Position numbers and translations under genes: made by a program
The notes under the pieces: model-generated
What the model saw: the letters and a program-made list of their open reading frames with translations, nothing else
The model's database searches: none
Told to the model about the DNA's origin: nothing
Shown: in pieces, positions 7,040 through 16,194 of the stretch
Layout: the number at the start of each line of letters is the position of its first letter
How positions within the stretch are numbered: position 1 is the first letter of the stretch
Source: Nonlabens sp. MB-3u-79
Lineage (GTDB): Bacteria > Bacteroidota > Bacteroidia > Flavobacteriales > Flavobacteriaceae
Assembly (NCBI RefSeq): GCF_002831625.1
Contig: NZ_CP025116.1
Coordinates: 1,936,501-2,000,500 of the forward strand
Length of the DNA stretch: 64,000 bases
Reading direction: 5' to 3'

Positions 7040-7438
7040 GTGACAAAGATATTTTCCTTTTCTATTTCGTTAATCATCCTGATGCAAAGCTTTGGGATTC
7101 ATGCTAATGATATATCTCAGATAGATGAACTTATGGAGCATGCACAATTTCATAACGAGCAATATGGCGACGGGATACTGGTATTTATTGCAAAGCATTA
7201 TGGAGAACTAAAGGCAGACCACGCTATAGATCACCAAGAAGAAAAAGAAGATCACGAGCAATTGCCATTCCAGCACCAATGCCACCTTTCTTCCATTTCC
7301 AGTTTTATTTTAAATTCTTTTAATGAGGAATTTAAAAGTATGGAACTTCCAGAATTTAATGAACATAATTTCTATTACCAAGAACCTTCCTCATCCCTAC
7401 ACTTAGAAGGACTTTTCCAGCCGCCGAGGCTTTCATAA
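7040..7438 (+). CDS. Small exported histidine-rich protein of the metal efflux operon
   Basis: 132 residues from a GTG start; an in-frame stop lies directly upstream and the only other start (ATG 7082) would remove the signal peptide. The N terminus (MTKIFSFSISLIILMQSFG) is a signal peptide ending near HAND. The mature part is rich in His, Glu and Asp (HAQFHNEQYGDG, DHAIDHQEEKEDHEQ, QHQCH), which suggests metal binding in the periplasm. Similar small proteins precede czcA/cusA genes in flavobacteria. It lies 76 nt before the czcA start and belongs to the same operon. A metal chaperone or sensor role is inferred. Confidence 0.75.
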   Translation: MTKIFSFSISLIILMQSFGIHANDISQIDELMEHAQFHNEQYGDGILVFIAKHYGELKADHAIDHQEEKEDHEQLPFQHQCHLSSISSFILNSFNEEFKSMELPEFNEHNFYYQEPSSSLHLEGLFQPPRLS

Positions 7439-7514
7439 ATTATTCTGGATTATTTTTAAGATCCCTAACATCCTCGTGTTATGGTTATATTCATGTGTAT
7501 TATATTATGACAAA

Positions 7515-10500
7515 ATGCTTTCACATATTATTAATTTTAGTTTAAAGAACAAGTTTGTTGTTCTTTTATTTACCGCCTTTATTGTAGGATTTGGGCTGTA
7601 TTCTTTATCACAAATTCCTATAGGTGCCGTGCCAGATGTTACCAACAATCAGGTACAGGTCATCACCACCTCCCGCAATCTTTCTACTCAGGATATGGAG
7701 CAATTCATTACTTATCCTGTAGAACTGGAAATGGCAAACTTACCTGGAGTAAAGGAAATCCGTTCGGTTTCTAAGTTTGGTTTATCAGTGGTTACCATTG
7801 TCTTTGAAGACGATATGGGAACCTATTTACCCAGACAACTCATAGCCGAAAAAATCAAATCGGCTTCAGATAAAATACCTGAAGGTTTTGGAACACCAGA
7901 AATGGGGCCTATCACCACAGGCTTGGGCGAGATATATCAATATATTCTTGATGTAGAACCAGAATTTAAAGATCAATATACCGCCGAAGATCTGAGGACT
8001 ATTCAAGATTGGATCGTAAAACGCCAACTCTCAGGGATACCAGGGGTGGTTGAGGTGAACACTTGGGGCGGACTTTTAAAACAGTACGAAGTCGCTATAG
8101 ATACTGAAAAGTTAAATGCTATGGAGATCTCAGCACGAGATGTTTTTACGGCTTTGGAGATGAATAATAGTGTTTCTGGTGGTGGGTATATTGAAAAGGT
8201 AAATCAAGCTTTTTTTATTCGAGGTGAAGGACTTGTTTCCTCCTTAGAAGACATAAGGAACATCGTTGTGATCAATAAAAACGGCATTCCTATCTATATT
8301 AAAGATGTGGCATCTGTAGGTTTTGGAAATGCCATACGCTTTGGAGCGATTACAGGAAATGGCGAAGGTGAGAAAGTCCTAGGTCAAGTAATGATGCTTA
8401 AGGACGCTAATTCTAAAAAGGTGATCGACGCTGTAAAAGAACGCGTGGCTTCTATTTCAAAATCATTACCAGAAGGTGTTTATATCAATCCCTTTCTAGA
8501 TCGAAGCGAACTTATAGCAAAGACCACTTTTACCGTCAGTGAAAACCTAATCTTAGGTTGTCTGATTGTGATTTTTGTGGTGGTATTACTCTTAGGTAAC
8601 TTCCGTTCGGGACTGGTGGTAGCTTCAGTTATTCCTTTGTGTTTGCTTTTTGCCTTGTCTTTAATGTATGTTTTTGGGGTAGATGCTAACTTGATGAGTC
8701 TGGGCGCTATTGACTTTGGGATCATTATAGATGGCGCGGTGATTATTGTTGAGTTTATAGCTTTTGAAATCACTAGAAAGAAGGCTGAGATTAACGCTTT
8801 CGCGAAAGCGGGACAACAAGAATTAAAAGATAAAATCACATTTAATGGCGCGTCCAAAATGATGAACTCTGCCATTTTTGGACAGCTGATCATTCTGATC
8901 GTATTCATTCCTATTTTATCGTTGGATGGCGTAGAAGGAAAAATGTTCAAGCCTATGGCTTTGACCTTTAGTTTTGCATTGATAGGGGCGATGATTCTTT
9001 GTTTTACTTATGTTCCTGTTGTAGCGTCTATATTCTTAAAACCATCTACGGCAACAGATAAAAATATATCTGTTAGACTAATGAAGTGGCTCAATAAAGT
9101 ATATGAGCCTGTGATCCATTGGGCTTTACAAAGTAAAAAAATAGTAATGGGAATTGCGATAGGTTTATTAGCCTTCTCCATCTTTCTGTATTCGACTATG
9201 GGAGGGGAGTTTGTTCCCACATTAGACGAAGGTGATTTTGTGATTCAGCCCATATTGAAAACAGGAACATCATTGAGCAAAACCATAGAAATAACTACAG
9301 AAATAGAACAGATACTCATCAAACAATTTCCTGAGGTCAAGCAAGTAGTCACCCGTATAGGCGCTGCTGAGGTTCCCACAGACCCTATGTCTATGGAAGA
9401 AAGTGATGTGATTATTGTATTAGAACCTAAATCAGAATGGACCTCTGCTTCTTCAAAAGATGAGTTGGCAGATAAGTTTAAAGAGGCCCTTGCCGTGATT
9501 CCTGGAATGGAAGTAGAATTTACACAGCCTATTGAGATGCGCTTCAATGAATTGATTACAGGAGTGCGAGCAGATATTGCTGTAAAGATTTTTGGTGAAG
9601 ATTTAGAAATTCTTGCTAAAAAAGGAAGTGAAATAGGTGCCTTAATTGAAAATGTGCCAGGTGCAGCAGATGTTTCTGTGGAGAAAGTAGCTGGGTTACC
9701 AGAAATGAGTGTGCAATACGATCGTGCTAAAATCGCCAGATACGGACTTAATATTCAAGAGCTGAATGATATGATATCTATGGGCTTTGCTGGAAAAATA
9801 GCAGGAAGTGTTTTTGAAGGTGAAAAGCGATTTGATCTTGTAGTACGACTTGATAAAAACAAACGTCAAGATATAGACAATCTTAAAAACTTGTATGTAG
9901 ATGTGCCGGCTGGTGGTAAAATACCCTTGAGTGAACTGGCAGATATCAGTTACCAAAAAGGAGCTGCTAAAATATCTAGAGATAATACCAGACGTAGAAT
10001 AGTAGTAGGGATCAATGTGCGTAATCGGGACCTGCAATCTGTAGTTGACGACATACAAAAACTCATCAATGAAAACGTAAAGTTGCCCGTGGGGTATTCT
10101 ATCACTTACGGTGGCCAATTTGAAAACCTTCAAAGTGCTAAATCACGATTAATGATTGCTGTACCTATAGCGCTTGTCTTAATATTTGTGCTTTTATACT
10201 TTGCGTTCAAATCAGTGAAAGAGGCTTTGATGATCTACTCGGCAATACCACTTGCCGCTGTAGGAGGTATTTTATTATTATGGATAAGAGATTTGCCATT
10301 TAGTATCTCTGCTGGAGTTGGTTTTATCGCCTTATTTGGTATTGCGGTATTGAATGGAATTGTACTGATAGAGCATTTTAAAGAATTACAAAAAGAAGGG
10401 TTTGAGAGTATGGAAGCTTTAATAAAACAAGGGACTAAAGATAGGCTTAGAGCAGTATTGTTAACCGCTTCTGCAGCTGCATTAGGATTTTTGCCAATGG

Positions 10501-11849
10501 CAATTTCTACAAACGCCGGTGCTGAGGTACAACGTCCACTAGCCACCGTGGTTATAGGCGGTTTAATAACTGCTACTTTACTCACCTTAGTTGTACTGCC
10601 CGTATTGTACGCCTATCTCTATACACCACCTAAAGAAAAGAAGAAAGGCTCTTCTCAAAAGGCTATCGCTGGTGCAAGTGTCTTGGTTTTATTGTTTTCA
10701 TTGAATGTACAAGCACAGCAACAACCTAAAACTCTAGAAGAGTTGATACCGCTTGCGATTCAAAATAATGAAGGGTTAAAAGCGAGCGCTTTACAGGTAG
10801 AGCAATCTGATGCCTTGATCAATAGCGCTTTTAGTTTTGATAAAACCGAAGTTTATTATCATTTTGATGAGAACAACTTAGCTTTTAATGATCAGCCGTT
10901 ACGAGTTTTTGGAATTCAGCAAAATTTCAGTTTCCCAACGGTTTATTTTTCTGAAAAGAAACGGAACGAAGCCAATTCTACCCTTGTGTTAAACGCATAC
11001 GATATCAAGGAAAAGGGAATGAAACGTCAAGTGACAACGGCTTATTATAATTATCAAATCTCTAAAGAAAAGGAAGATACCTATAAGCAATTAGATAGTT
11101 TATATACTAATTTTTCTAGGATAGCAACCAGACGATTTGAGCTGGGGGAGACCAATTATCTTGAAAAAATTACTGCGACCTCTAAACAAAAGCAAATCCA
11201 TCTGGCTTACACACAAGTTCAAAAAGAGGTCAGTCTTGCCTACCGCAGTTTACTAAAAGTAATTCAAGTAGATGAAGCTATTGCTATCGCTAGAGAGCCC
11301 ACTCTCAAGGTAAGTATGCGTACTCTAGAAATAGGGAAGAGCCCAGAAATCAGTTTTTATGAGAGTAGAATAGCCTTGTTAGAAGCAGAAAGCCGTTTTG
11401 AAAAGCAAAAATTGCTACCTGATATCAGTCTGAATTATTTTCAAGGTTCCAATTCTCAATTGAATGGCAATCTATATGGGTATCAATTTGGTTTGAAAAT
11501 CCCTATACTTTTTAGTGGACAATCTTCTCGAATTCAAGCAGCAAAAATAGCAGAAGATATCGCCACAGCAGAATCTAGCGAATATGAAATCCAATTAAGT
11601 GCCAAGCTGGATGCGTTACAAGTGAATCTCACCCAGCTTCAAGAGGCTTTAGATTATTATGAGAAGGAGGGCAACATGCTTTCTGAAGAAATTTTAAAAA
11701 CAGCTGATGGTAGTTTTAGAAATGGTGAAATAGATTTTTACCAGTACATCCAAAGTTTAGAAAGTGCTTATGATATCAAACTAGGCCATCTCGATAAACT
11801 CAAGGAATACAATCAAACCATTATTGCCATTAATTACCTAACCCTATAA
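7515..11849 (+). CDS. czcA: CzcA/CusA heavy-metal RND pump fused to a TolC-like domain
   Basis: 1444 residues from the ATG at 7515, which begins MLSHIINFSLKNKFVVLL like other CzcA proteins; an upstream ATG at 7476 adds only 13 unconserved residues. Residues 1-1038 are a complete 12-helix RND pump, with GAIDFGIIIDGAV in helix 4 carrying Asp400 and Asp406, the proton-relay acids of CzcA. Residues 1068-1444 are a TolC-type outer-membrane channel protein. The join holds a lysine-rich stretch and a hydrophobic segment ending VQAQQQ (cleavage expected after Ala1067), which looks like an internal signal peptide. It should export divalent or monovalent heavy metals with the CzcB-like adaptor encoded next. 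Confidence 0.93.
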   Translation: MLSHIINFSLKNKFVVLLFTAFIVGFGLYSLSQIPIGAVPDVTNNQVQVITTSRNLSTQDMEQFITYPVELEMANLPGVKEIRSVSKFGLSVVTIVFEDDMGTYLPRQLIAEKIKSASDKIPEGFGTPEMGPITTGLGEIYQYILDVEPEFKDQYTAEDLRTIQDWIVKRQLSGIPGVVEVNTWGGLLKQYEVAIDTEKLNAMEISARDVFTALEMNNSVSGGGYIEKVNQAFFIRGEGLVSSLEDIRNIVVINKNGIPIYIKDVASVGFGNAIRFGAITGNGEGEKVLGQVMMLKDANSKKVIDAVKERVASISKSLPEGVYINPFLDRSELIAKTTFTVSENLILGCLIVIFVVVLLLGNFRSGLVVASVIPLCLLFALSLMYVFGVDANLMSLGAIDFGIIIDGAVIIVEFIAFEITRKKAEINAFAKAGQQELKDKITFNGASKMMNSAIFGQLIILIVFIPILSLDGVEGKMFKPMALTFSFALIGAMILCFTYVPVVASIFLKPSTATDKNISVRLMKWLNKVYEPVIHWALQSKKIVMGIAIGLLAFSIFLYSTMGGEFVPTLDEGDFVIQPILKTGTSLSKTIEITTEIEQILIKQFPEVKQVVTRIGAAEVPTDPMSMEESDVIIVLEPKSEWTSASSKDELADKFKEALAVIPGMEVEFTQPIEMRFNELITGVRADIAVKIFGEDLEILAKKGSEIGALIENVPGAADVSVEKVAGLPEMSVQYDRAKIARYGLNIQELNDMISMGFAGKIAGSVFEGEKRFDLVVRLDKNKRQDIDNLKNLYVDVPAGGKIPLSELADISYQKGAAKISRDNTRRRIVVGINVRNRDLQSVVDDIQKLINENVKLPVGYSITYGGQFENLQSAKSRLMIAVPIALVLIFVLLYFAFKSVKEALMIYSAIPLAAVGGILLLWIRDLPFSISAGVGFIALFGIAVLNGIVLIEHFKELQKEGFESMEALIKQGTKDRLRAVLLTASAAALGFLPMAISTNAGAEVQRPLATVVIGGLITATLLTLVVLPVLYAYLYTPPKEKKKGSSQKAIAGASVLVLLFSLNVQAQQQPKTLEELIPLAIQNNEGLKASALQVEQSDALINSAFSFDKTEVYYHFDENNLAFNDQPLRVFGIQQNFSFPTVYFSEKKRNEANSTLVLNAYDIKEKGMKRQVTTAYYNYQISKEKEDTYKQLDSLYTNFSRIATRRFELGETNYLEKITATSKQKQIHLAYTQVQKEVSLAYRSLLKVIQVDEAIAIAREPTLKVSMRTLEIGKSPEISFYESRIALLEAESRFEKQKLLPDISLNYFQGSNSQLNGNLYGYQFGLKIPILFSGQSSRIQAAKIAEDIATAESSEYEIQLSAKLDALQVNLTQLQEALDYYEKEGNMLSEEILKTADGSFRNGEIDFYQYIQSLESAYDIKLGHLDKLKEYNQTIIAINYLTL
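8795..8810. repeat. Palindromic element, copy 2
   Basis: CGCTTTCGCGAAAGCG inside czcA, read in frame as AFAKA. Confidence 0.9.
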
Positions 11850-11859
11850 ATAACACGTT

Positions 11860-13005
11860 ATGAAACGTCATATATATACCATAATAACTTTTAGTCTAAC
11901 TCTTGCCCTTTACAGTTGTGGCGAGCAAAGTAACCCATCTAACCTAGCAGAAGTCGAAAGCACTGCTGCTATTGATAACCGCATTCAGATCACGCAAGCG
12001 CAATTTGAACAAAGCAACATGATCTTAGGAGTCCTAGAAGAAAAATCATTTCCTAATATTGTTTCTGTCAACGGTATGATTGATGTACCTCCAGAAAATA
12101 GAGCCGTAGTGAACGCTACTATGGGCGGCTATATTAAAACAACCTCTTTATTAGTAGGAGATGTAGTGCGCAAAGGCCAAGTACTCGTAACCTTAGAAAA
12201 TCCAGAGTTTATAAGGTTACAGCAAGAGTATATGGAAGTGAATGAACAACTTTCCTATCTCAAATCGGAGTATGATAGACAAGTACGTATGAAGGCTGAA
12301 AATATTACTTCTCAAAAAAGCTATTTAAAAGCAGAAAGTGAGTACAAAACTGCCGTAGCAAAGCATACAGGCTTAGATAAACAGCTGAGAATGCTGAATA
12401 TCTTACCATCGAGTGTGCGTGCTGGAAACATCAGTTCTGTGGTGAGTATTTATGCGCCTATTTCAGGAAGTATTACTAAGGTGAATATTTCAAAAGGGAG
12501 TTATCTTTCACCAGCCACTGAAATTTTAGAAATCATCGATACAGACCATATTCACTTAGAGCTTTCTGTCTTTGAGAAGGATATCCTGAAGGTAAAAAAA
12601 GGACAAGAAATTGACTTTAAAATTCCTGAAGCATCATCAGATACCTATAAAGCAGAAGTGCATTTAGTAGGTACATCCATTGAAGAAAACAGAACGATTA
12701 AAGTACACGGTCATCTAGATAATGAAGAGAAAACCCATTTTTTAACGGGTATGTTTATAGATGCAAGTATTATTACAGATTCCGCTTTCGCGAAAGCGGT
12801 ACCTAATCAAGCTGTAGTAGAAGTAGATGGCGTGTTTTATGTTTTAGTCTTAGATCAAAAGGAAGGCGACACCTATTATTTCAATCAAGAAGAAGTTGAA
12901 GTAAAAAGCAGTTATAATGGTTTTACGGTAATAGAAAATAAGAGTAGCTTTGATTCAGACACAAAGTTCTTGACCCAAGGCGCTTTTAATTTAATAGGAG
13001 ATTAA
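11860..13005 (+). CDS. czcB: CzcB/CusB-type periplasmic adaptor lipoprotein
   Basis: 381 residues with a lipoprotein signal (LTLALYSCGE, Cys20). It shows the HlyD-type order: beta-barrel start (VNGMIDVPPENRAVVNATMGGYI), first lipoyl half with GDVVRKGQVLVTLENPEF, a coiled-coil hairpin around residues 110-170, second lipoyl half (VSIYAPISGSITKVNISKGSYL), then the barrel and membrane-proximal domains. It links the inner-membrane RND pump to the outer-membrane channel. The gene starts 10 nt after czcA and ends 2 nt before the VIT1-like gene, so the three are one operon. Confidence 0.93.
   Translation: MKRHIYTIITFSLTLALYSCGEQSNPSNLAEVESTAAIDNRIQITQAQFEQSNMILGVLEEKSFPNIVSVNGMIDVPPENRAVVNATMGGYIKTTSLLVGDVVRKGQVLVTLENPEFIRLQQEYMEVNEQLSYLKSEYDRQVRMKAENITSQKSYLKAESEYKTAVAKHTGLDKQLRMLNILPSSVRAGNISSVVSIYAPISGSITKVNISKGSYLSPATEILEIIDTDHIHLELSVFEKDILKVKKGQEIDFKIPEASSDTYKAEVHLVGTSIEENRTIKVHGHLDNEEKTHFLTGMFIDASIITDSAFAKAVPNQAVVEVDGVFYVLVLDQKEGDTYYFNQEEVEVKSSYNGFTVIENKSSFDSDTKFLTQGAFNLIGD
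12783..12798. repeat. Palindromic element, copy 3
   Basis: CGCTTTCGCGAAAGCG inside the czcB-like gene, read as AFAKA; flanking C and G extend the palindrome to 18 bp. Confidence 0.9.
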
Positions 13006-13007
13006 TT

Positions 13008-13706
13008 ATGCATGAGCAAACAATAGAAAAGCATTACATGAATCGCAGCGGCTGGCTAAGAGCAGGAGTCTTAGGAGCTAATGATGGTATACTTTCTACC
13101 GCTAGTATCATAATAGGTGTTGCAGCAGCTAGTAGTGCACGGGATCCTGTTTTACTGGCAGGAGTTGCAGGTTTAGTGGCGGGTGCCTTATCTATGGCAG
13201 CAGGAGAATATGTGTCCGTTAGTTCTCAGACTGATGTAGAAAAATCTGACCTAGCTCGAGAAAAACAAGAACTTATAGATACGCCTGAGGAGGAGCTTGT
13301 AGAACTGGCAAAAATCTACGAGGGAAGAGGCTTAAAGACCGAAACAGCACTGGAAGTCGCTCGACAGTTAACAGCCCATAATGCACTAGAAGCGCATGCA
13401 AGAGATGAACTTGGGATACATGAAATGACTGAAGCAAAACCCTTGCAGGCAGCACTTTCTTCTGGAGTTGCTTTTACAGTAGGCGGCTTTTTACCTGTAC
13501 TAGTAGCTTTTCTAGCACCTTTAAAAGGTATGGAATACATACAGTACGCTTTTGCTATTTTATTCCTAGCAGTGCTCGGCATCGTAGCTGCAAGAGCGGG
13601 GGGATCTAACCCAATAAAAGCAGTACTTCGGATTACCTTTTGGGGAACGCTTGCTATGGGATTAACGGCACTTATAGGTCATTTGTTCCAAGTAAATCTC
13701 GCCTAA
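13008..13706 (+). CDS. VIT1/CCC1 family transporter (Fe/Mn)
   Basis: 232 residues. The N terminus (WLRAGVLGANDGILSTASIIIGVAAA) and the following GALSMAAGEYVSVSSQTDVE are signatures of the VIT1/CCC1 family, with five transmembrane helices and a cytoplasmic helical, acidic metal-binding region between helices 2 and 3. Members move Fe2+ or Mn2+ out of the cytoplasm. It is the last gene of the metal operon, 2 nt after the adaptor gene, which suggests that the operon answers to first-row transition metals; the exact metal cannot be read from the sequence. Confidence 0.92.
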   Translation: MHEQTIEKHYMNRSGWLRAGVLGANDGILSTASIIIGVAAASSARDPVLLAGVAGLVAGALSMAAGEYVSVSSQTDVEKSDLAREKQELIDTPEEELVELAKIYEGRGLKTETALEVARQLTAHNALEAHARDELGIHEMTEAKPLQAALSSGVAFTVGGFLPVLVAFLAPLKGMEYIQYAFAILFLAVLGIVAARAGGSNPIKAVLRITFWGTLAMGLTALIGHLFQVNLA

Positions 13707-13799
13707 AAAGATAAAAGGGATGAGGACTATTGAGATGGACTACCATAACATGTTGTAGTTGGGGTTTCCTGAGGGTTTCATTAAAAGTTTAAAAATTAA

Positions 13800-13829
13800 A
13801 AAAGCTCTATCAATATTGATAGAGCTTTT
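13800..13829 (-). terminator. Intrinsic terminator between convergent genes
   Basis: A perfect 15-bp inverted repeat (AAAAGCTCTATCAAT and its complement). On the minus strand the stem is followed by seven T, so it ends the metalloprotease transcript; the other strand has four T and may stop the metal operon too. Confidence 0.85.
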
Positions 13830-13853
13830 GATTTGAAGAGGTTACTTAAAAAA

Positions 13854-14696
13854 TTAATACATGTTTTGCAATGCAATAACGTCATTGTTATTGAACTCTC
13901 CGCTAGTACTTCCAGAAAAACAAGCATTCATTAAACTAGAAGGATCCCATCCAGTTGCAGTTCCAGGAATATATACAGCACCTGCCGTACCGGCAGCTTC
14001 TCCACTTTGTCCACAAGACTGACGAGAGAAATAATCACTGTGACGGAAACCTATAGAGTGTCCTATCTCATGAGTAATAACATGCTCATTTACATTAGTG
14101 GAAAAACCTTCTAAATTATAAATTTGTACAAATTTATTTGGCACTCCAGAGTTACTAGGAAAACCAGCAACACCACCACTACTAGAATTACTGCTAGAAG
14201 TATCATAAACCACCATATCTGCAGCTTCAAAATTAGTTCCAAAAGTAAGTCTCAGATCTAATGAAACACCACTAAGTCTATTGTAATTAGCTACCGCCCA
14301 TGTCAGTCCAGTTTGTGCCTTACTGGATAATCCGTTGGCGTTATTTGCGGTATATCCTAAGATATCAATAGTTCTATTAGTTCCAGTAACCAGGTTAAAG
14401 GTGCGGTATTGCTTTTCTAAAGTTTGAATTTGTTCCAAACCAAAGAATTGCTCTTCTGTTAATGCAATATCGTCTTCAATAAAGATGCGTTCTCCAGTTT
14501 TTCCGTTAGGAAAATAAAAATCGCGAATTTCAATATCGTCTGGATTGTAACCGATTTTTTCGGCGTGTTCTTTAGCAAGTTCTAAGGTGCTTTTTGTCTG
14601 GTCAACTGTAACTTCTTGATCTTGCTCACAAGAGGTAAGAACTATTGCAATGGATGCAATTCCTAGTAAAGAGACTTTGAATAATGATTTTTTCAT
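13854..14696 (-). CDS. HEIGH-type zinc metalloprotease lipoprotein (M57-like)
   Basis: 280 residues with a lipoprotein signal (IVLTSCEQ, Cys23). The catalytic motif HEIGHSIGFRH (209-219) gives the three zinc ligands HExxHxxGxxH of metzincin-like enzymes, and the family is the 'dual-action HEIGH' peptidases. A pro-region of about 100 residues precedes the catalytic domain. Late cysteines (SCGQSGE, NACFSG) may form a disulfide. It should sit on the cell surface or in the periplasm and cut proteins or peptides. It is a single gene with its own terminator. Confidence 0.9.
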   Translation of the reverse strand: MKKSLFKVSLLGIASIAIVLTSCEQDQEVTVDQTKSTLELAKEHAEKIGYNPDDIEIRDFYFPNGKTGERIFIEDDIALTEEQFFGLEQIQTLEKQYRTFNLVTGTNRTIDILGYTANNANGLSSKAQTGLTWAVANYNRLSGVSLDLRLTFGTNFEAADMVVYDTSSSNSSSGGVAGFPSNSGVPNKFVQIYNLEGFSTNVNEHVITHEIGHSIGFRHSDYFSRQSCGQSGEAAGTAGAVYIPGTATGWDPSSLMNACFSGSTSGEFNNNDVIALQNMY

Positions 14697-15246
14697 AATT
14701 ATAGATTTAGGGTTAATTATTTATTGATTTAAAACTAGAGTAATTTTACAAATTTGTAATAGCGCAAATTATATCATTCAACCATGAATAAGACCATTTA
14801 AAGAGTTAAATCCAGTTGTAGCCGATGTTTATTAAACATTAGTTACTTATATAATATTTTTATTATTCGATGAATTACGTTAAAACAGTCGTTTTTTGAT
14901 GTATTTCACAGATCTGTTTTAACAAATGATAATTAAATAAACGATAAACCCTATCATTTTAATAGGGTTTACGGTCTGGTATTGTAGGAAATAAGCTAGT
15001 GAGAGCTATGGAGTCAATTATTTGGTTACTAGTTGTTTTTTAATACAGCCTATTTTATGGATGTATTTGCTGTTCATAGCATATCTAGTGTATAAATACG
15101 TCAGCACTTTTATTAAAGAGTGCCGTGAAGCCTAAAATCATAAAAAATAAAATTCTCTTAAGTAACTAAGATAAAGTACAGGACTAACTGCAACGGGATC
15201 AGCAGGAAGTTTTAATCCCTTGTATATAGTTTTAAAATTAGGGCAT
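14697..15246. other. Long intergenic region with an orphan hairpin
   Basis: About 550 bp, very AT-rich, between the metalloprotease gene and the tRNA. The one clear structure is a 10-bp stem TAAACCCTAT/ATAGGGTTTA with a 7-nt loop (14945-14971), not next to any gene end. A 24-codon open frame at 15061-15135 is too weak to call. I see no convincing promoter. Confidence 0.6.
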
Positions 15247-15278
15247 AAAAAAAGGTCTTAGTAAAAACTAAGACCTTT
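15247..15278 (-). terminator. Terminator of the tRNA-His transcript
   Basis: Inverted repeat AAAGGTCTTAGT (15251-15262) and its complement (15267-15278) with a 4-nt loop; on the minus strand the stem runs into a T tract. It lies 4 nt after the tRNA end. Confidence 0.9.
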
Positions 15279-15282
15279 AAAG

Positions 15283-15357
15283 GGTGAAGGACGGGGCTCG
15301 AACCCGCGACTTCCGGTACCACAAACCAGCGCTCTAACCAACTGAGCTACAATCACC
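15283..15357 (-). tRNA. tRNA-His (GTG anticodon)
   Basis: Reading the minus strand gives a full cloverleaf: D arm GCTC...GAGC, anticodon stem CTGGT/ACCGG with loop TTGTGGT (anticodon GTG), and T arm GCGGG-TTCGAGC-CCCGT. The extra G at position -1 and C at 73 are the identity marks of tRNA-His. CCA is not encoded. Odd point: the acceptor arms GTGATTG and CCTTCAC mismatch at two inner positions (5-68 T/T and 6-67 T/C). It is followed by a strong terminator and stands alone. Confidence 0.85.
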
Positions 15358-15476
15358 ATATCGATGTGAGTTTTATTTAAGTGGATCTCAAGAATTCAAC
15401 CACTCGCCTTTAGCGATTGCAAATTTAATATATTTCTGAAAACTGGGTGTAAAATTATAGTTTTTTTTCAATTTAT

Positions 15477-16193
15477 TTAAATCAAATCAAAAACACTCTT
15501 TATTGCGGGAGGTCGCTCGCTCGTAAAGCCCTCAGCATGTTCCGTTCCTATAAGTCTACCGAAGTTAGCACTGCGGTATTTTATAGATTCTAAAAAGTTT
15601 TTTGAGTTGATAGGTGTTTGAGGGCCTTTATCTCCTGGTTGATAGAATTGGCTTTTATAAGCCTGTACAGCAGCCATTTTATCATCTATATAGCCAGTAA
15701 TGTCCACCACAAAATCAGGTTCTATATCCAGCCACTGTATGTAATGGTATACTTGTTTAGGCCTCCAAGGTTCCTGAAGTTCCCCGTCTAAACTAGTTTC
15801 TATACGTTGTAGGCCAGATAGAAAACAGCCGACACTAGTTAATTCAGATGCCTTTGCATGATCTGGGTGTCGGTCTTTAATAGCGTTGCACAGAACTATT
15901 TCTGGACGGTACTTTCTGATCATTTTGATCATTTCTAATTGGTGGGCCTCGTCATTTACTATAAAACCATCTTTAAAGGCTAGATTTTCTCTAATAGAAA
16001 GTTTAAGGATTTTTGCAGCAGCAGCAGCTTCCTGATCTCTTATTTCGGCACTACCTCGCGAGCCTAACTCGCCTCTAGTTAAGTCTAGCACTCCAGTTGT
16101 TTTACCTAAGGATTGTTCTTTAAGTAAGACTCCGGCACAGCTCAATTCTATATCGTCTGGATGCGCTCCTACGGCGAGTATGTCTAATTTCAT
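15477..16193 (-). CDS. bshB1: Bacillithiol biosynthesis deacetylase BshB1
   Basis: 238 residues from the ATG at 16193 (MKLDILAVGAHPDDIELS). The AHPDD motif (residues 10-14) and the later DRHPDHAKAS give the zinc ligands of the PIG-L/LmbE fold. DLTRGELGSRGS and FYQPGDKGP are typical of BshB1, which removes the acetyl group from GlcNAc-malate in bacillithiol synthesis. It acts in the cytoplasm. The start lies 1 nt past the stop of the upstream PLP enzyme, so the two are translated together; the upstream enzyme may help supply cysteine for the last step. A longer frame from 16226 would overlap the neighbour by 32 nt and is unlikely. Confidence 0.92.
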   Translation of the reverse strand: MKLDILAVGAHPDDIELSCAGVLLKEQSLGKTTGVLDLTRGELGSRGSAEIRDQEAAAAAKILKLSIRENLAFKDGFIVNDEAHQLEMIKMIRKYRPEIVLCNAIKDRHPDHAKASELTSVGCFLSGLQRIETSLDGELQEPWRPKQVYHYIQWLDIEPDFVVDITGYIDDKMAAVQAYKSQFYQPGDKGPQTPINSKNFLESIKYRSANFGRLIGTEHAEGFTSERPPAIKSVFDLI

Positions 16194-16194
16194 A

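Noticed and set aside
8480..10585. Minus-strand frames inside czcA
   Set aside because: They are shadows of the strongly conserved RND pump frame.
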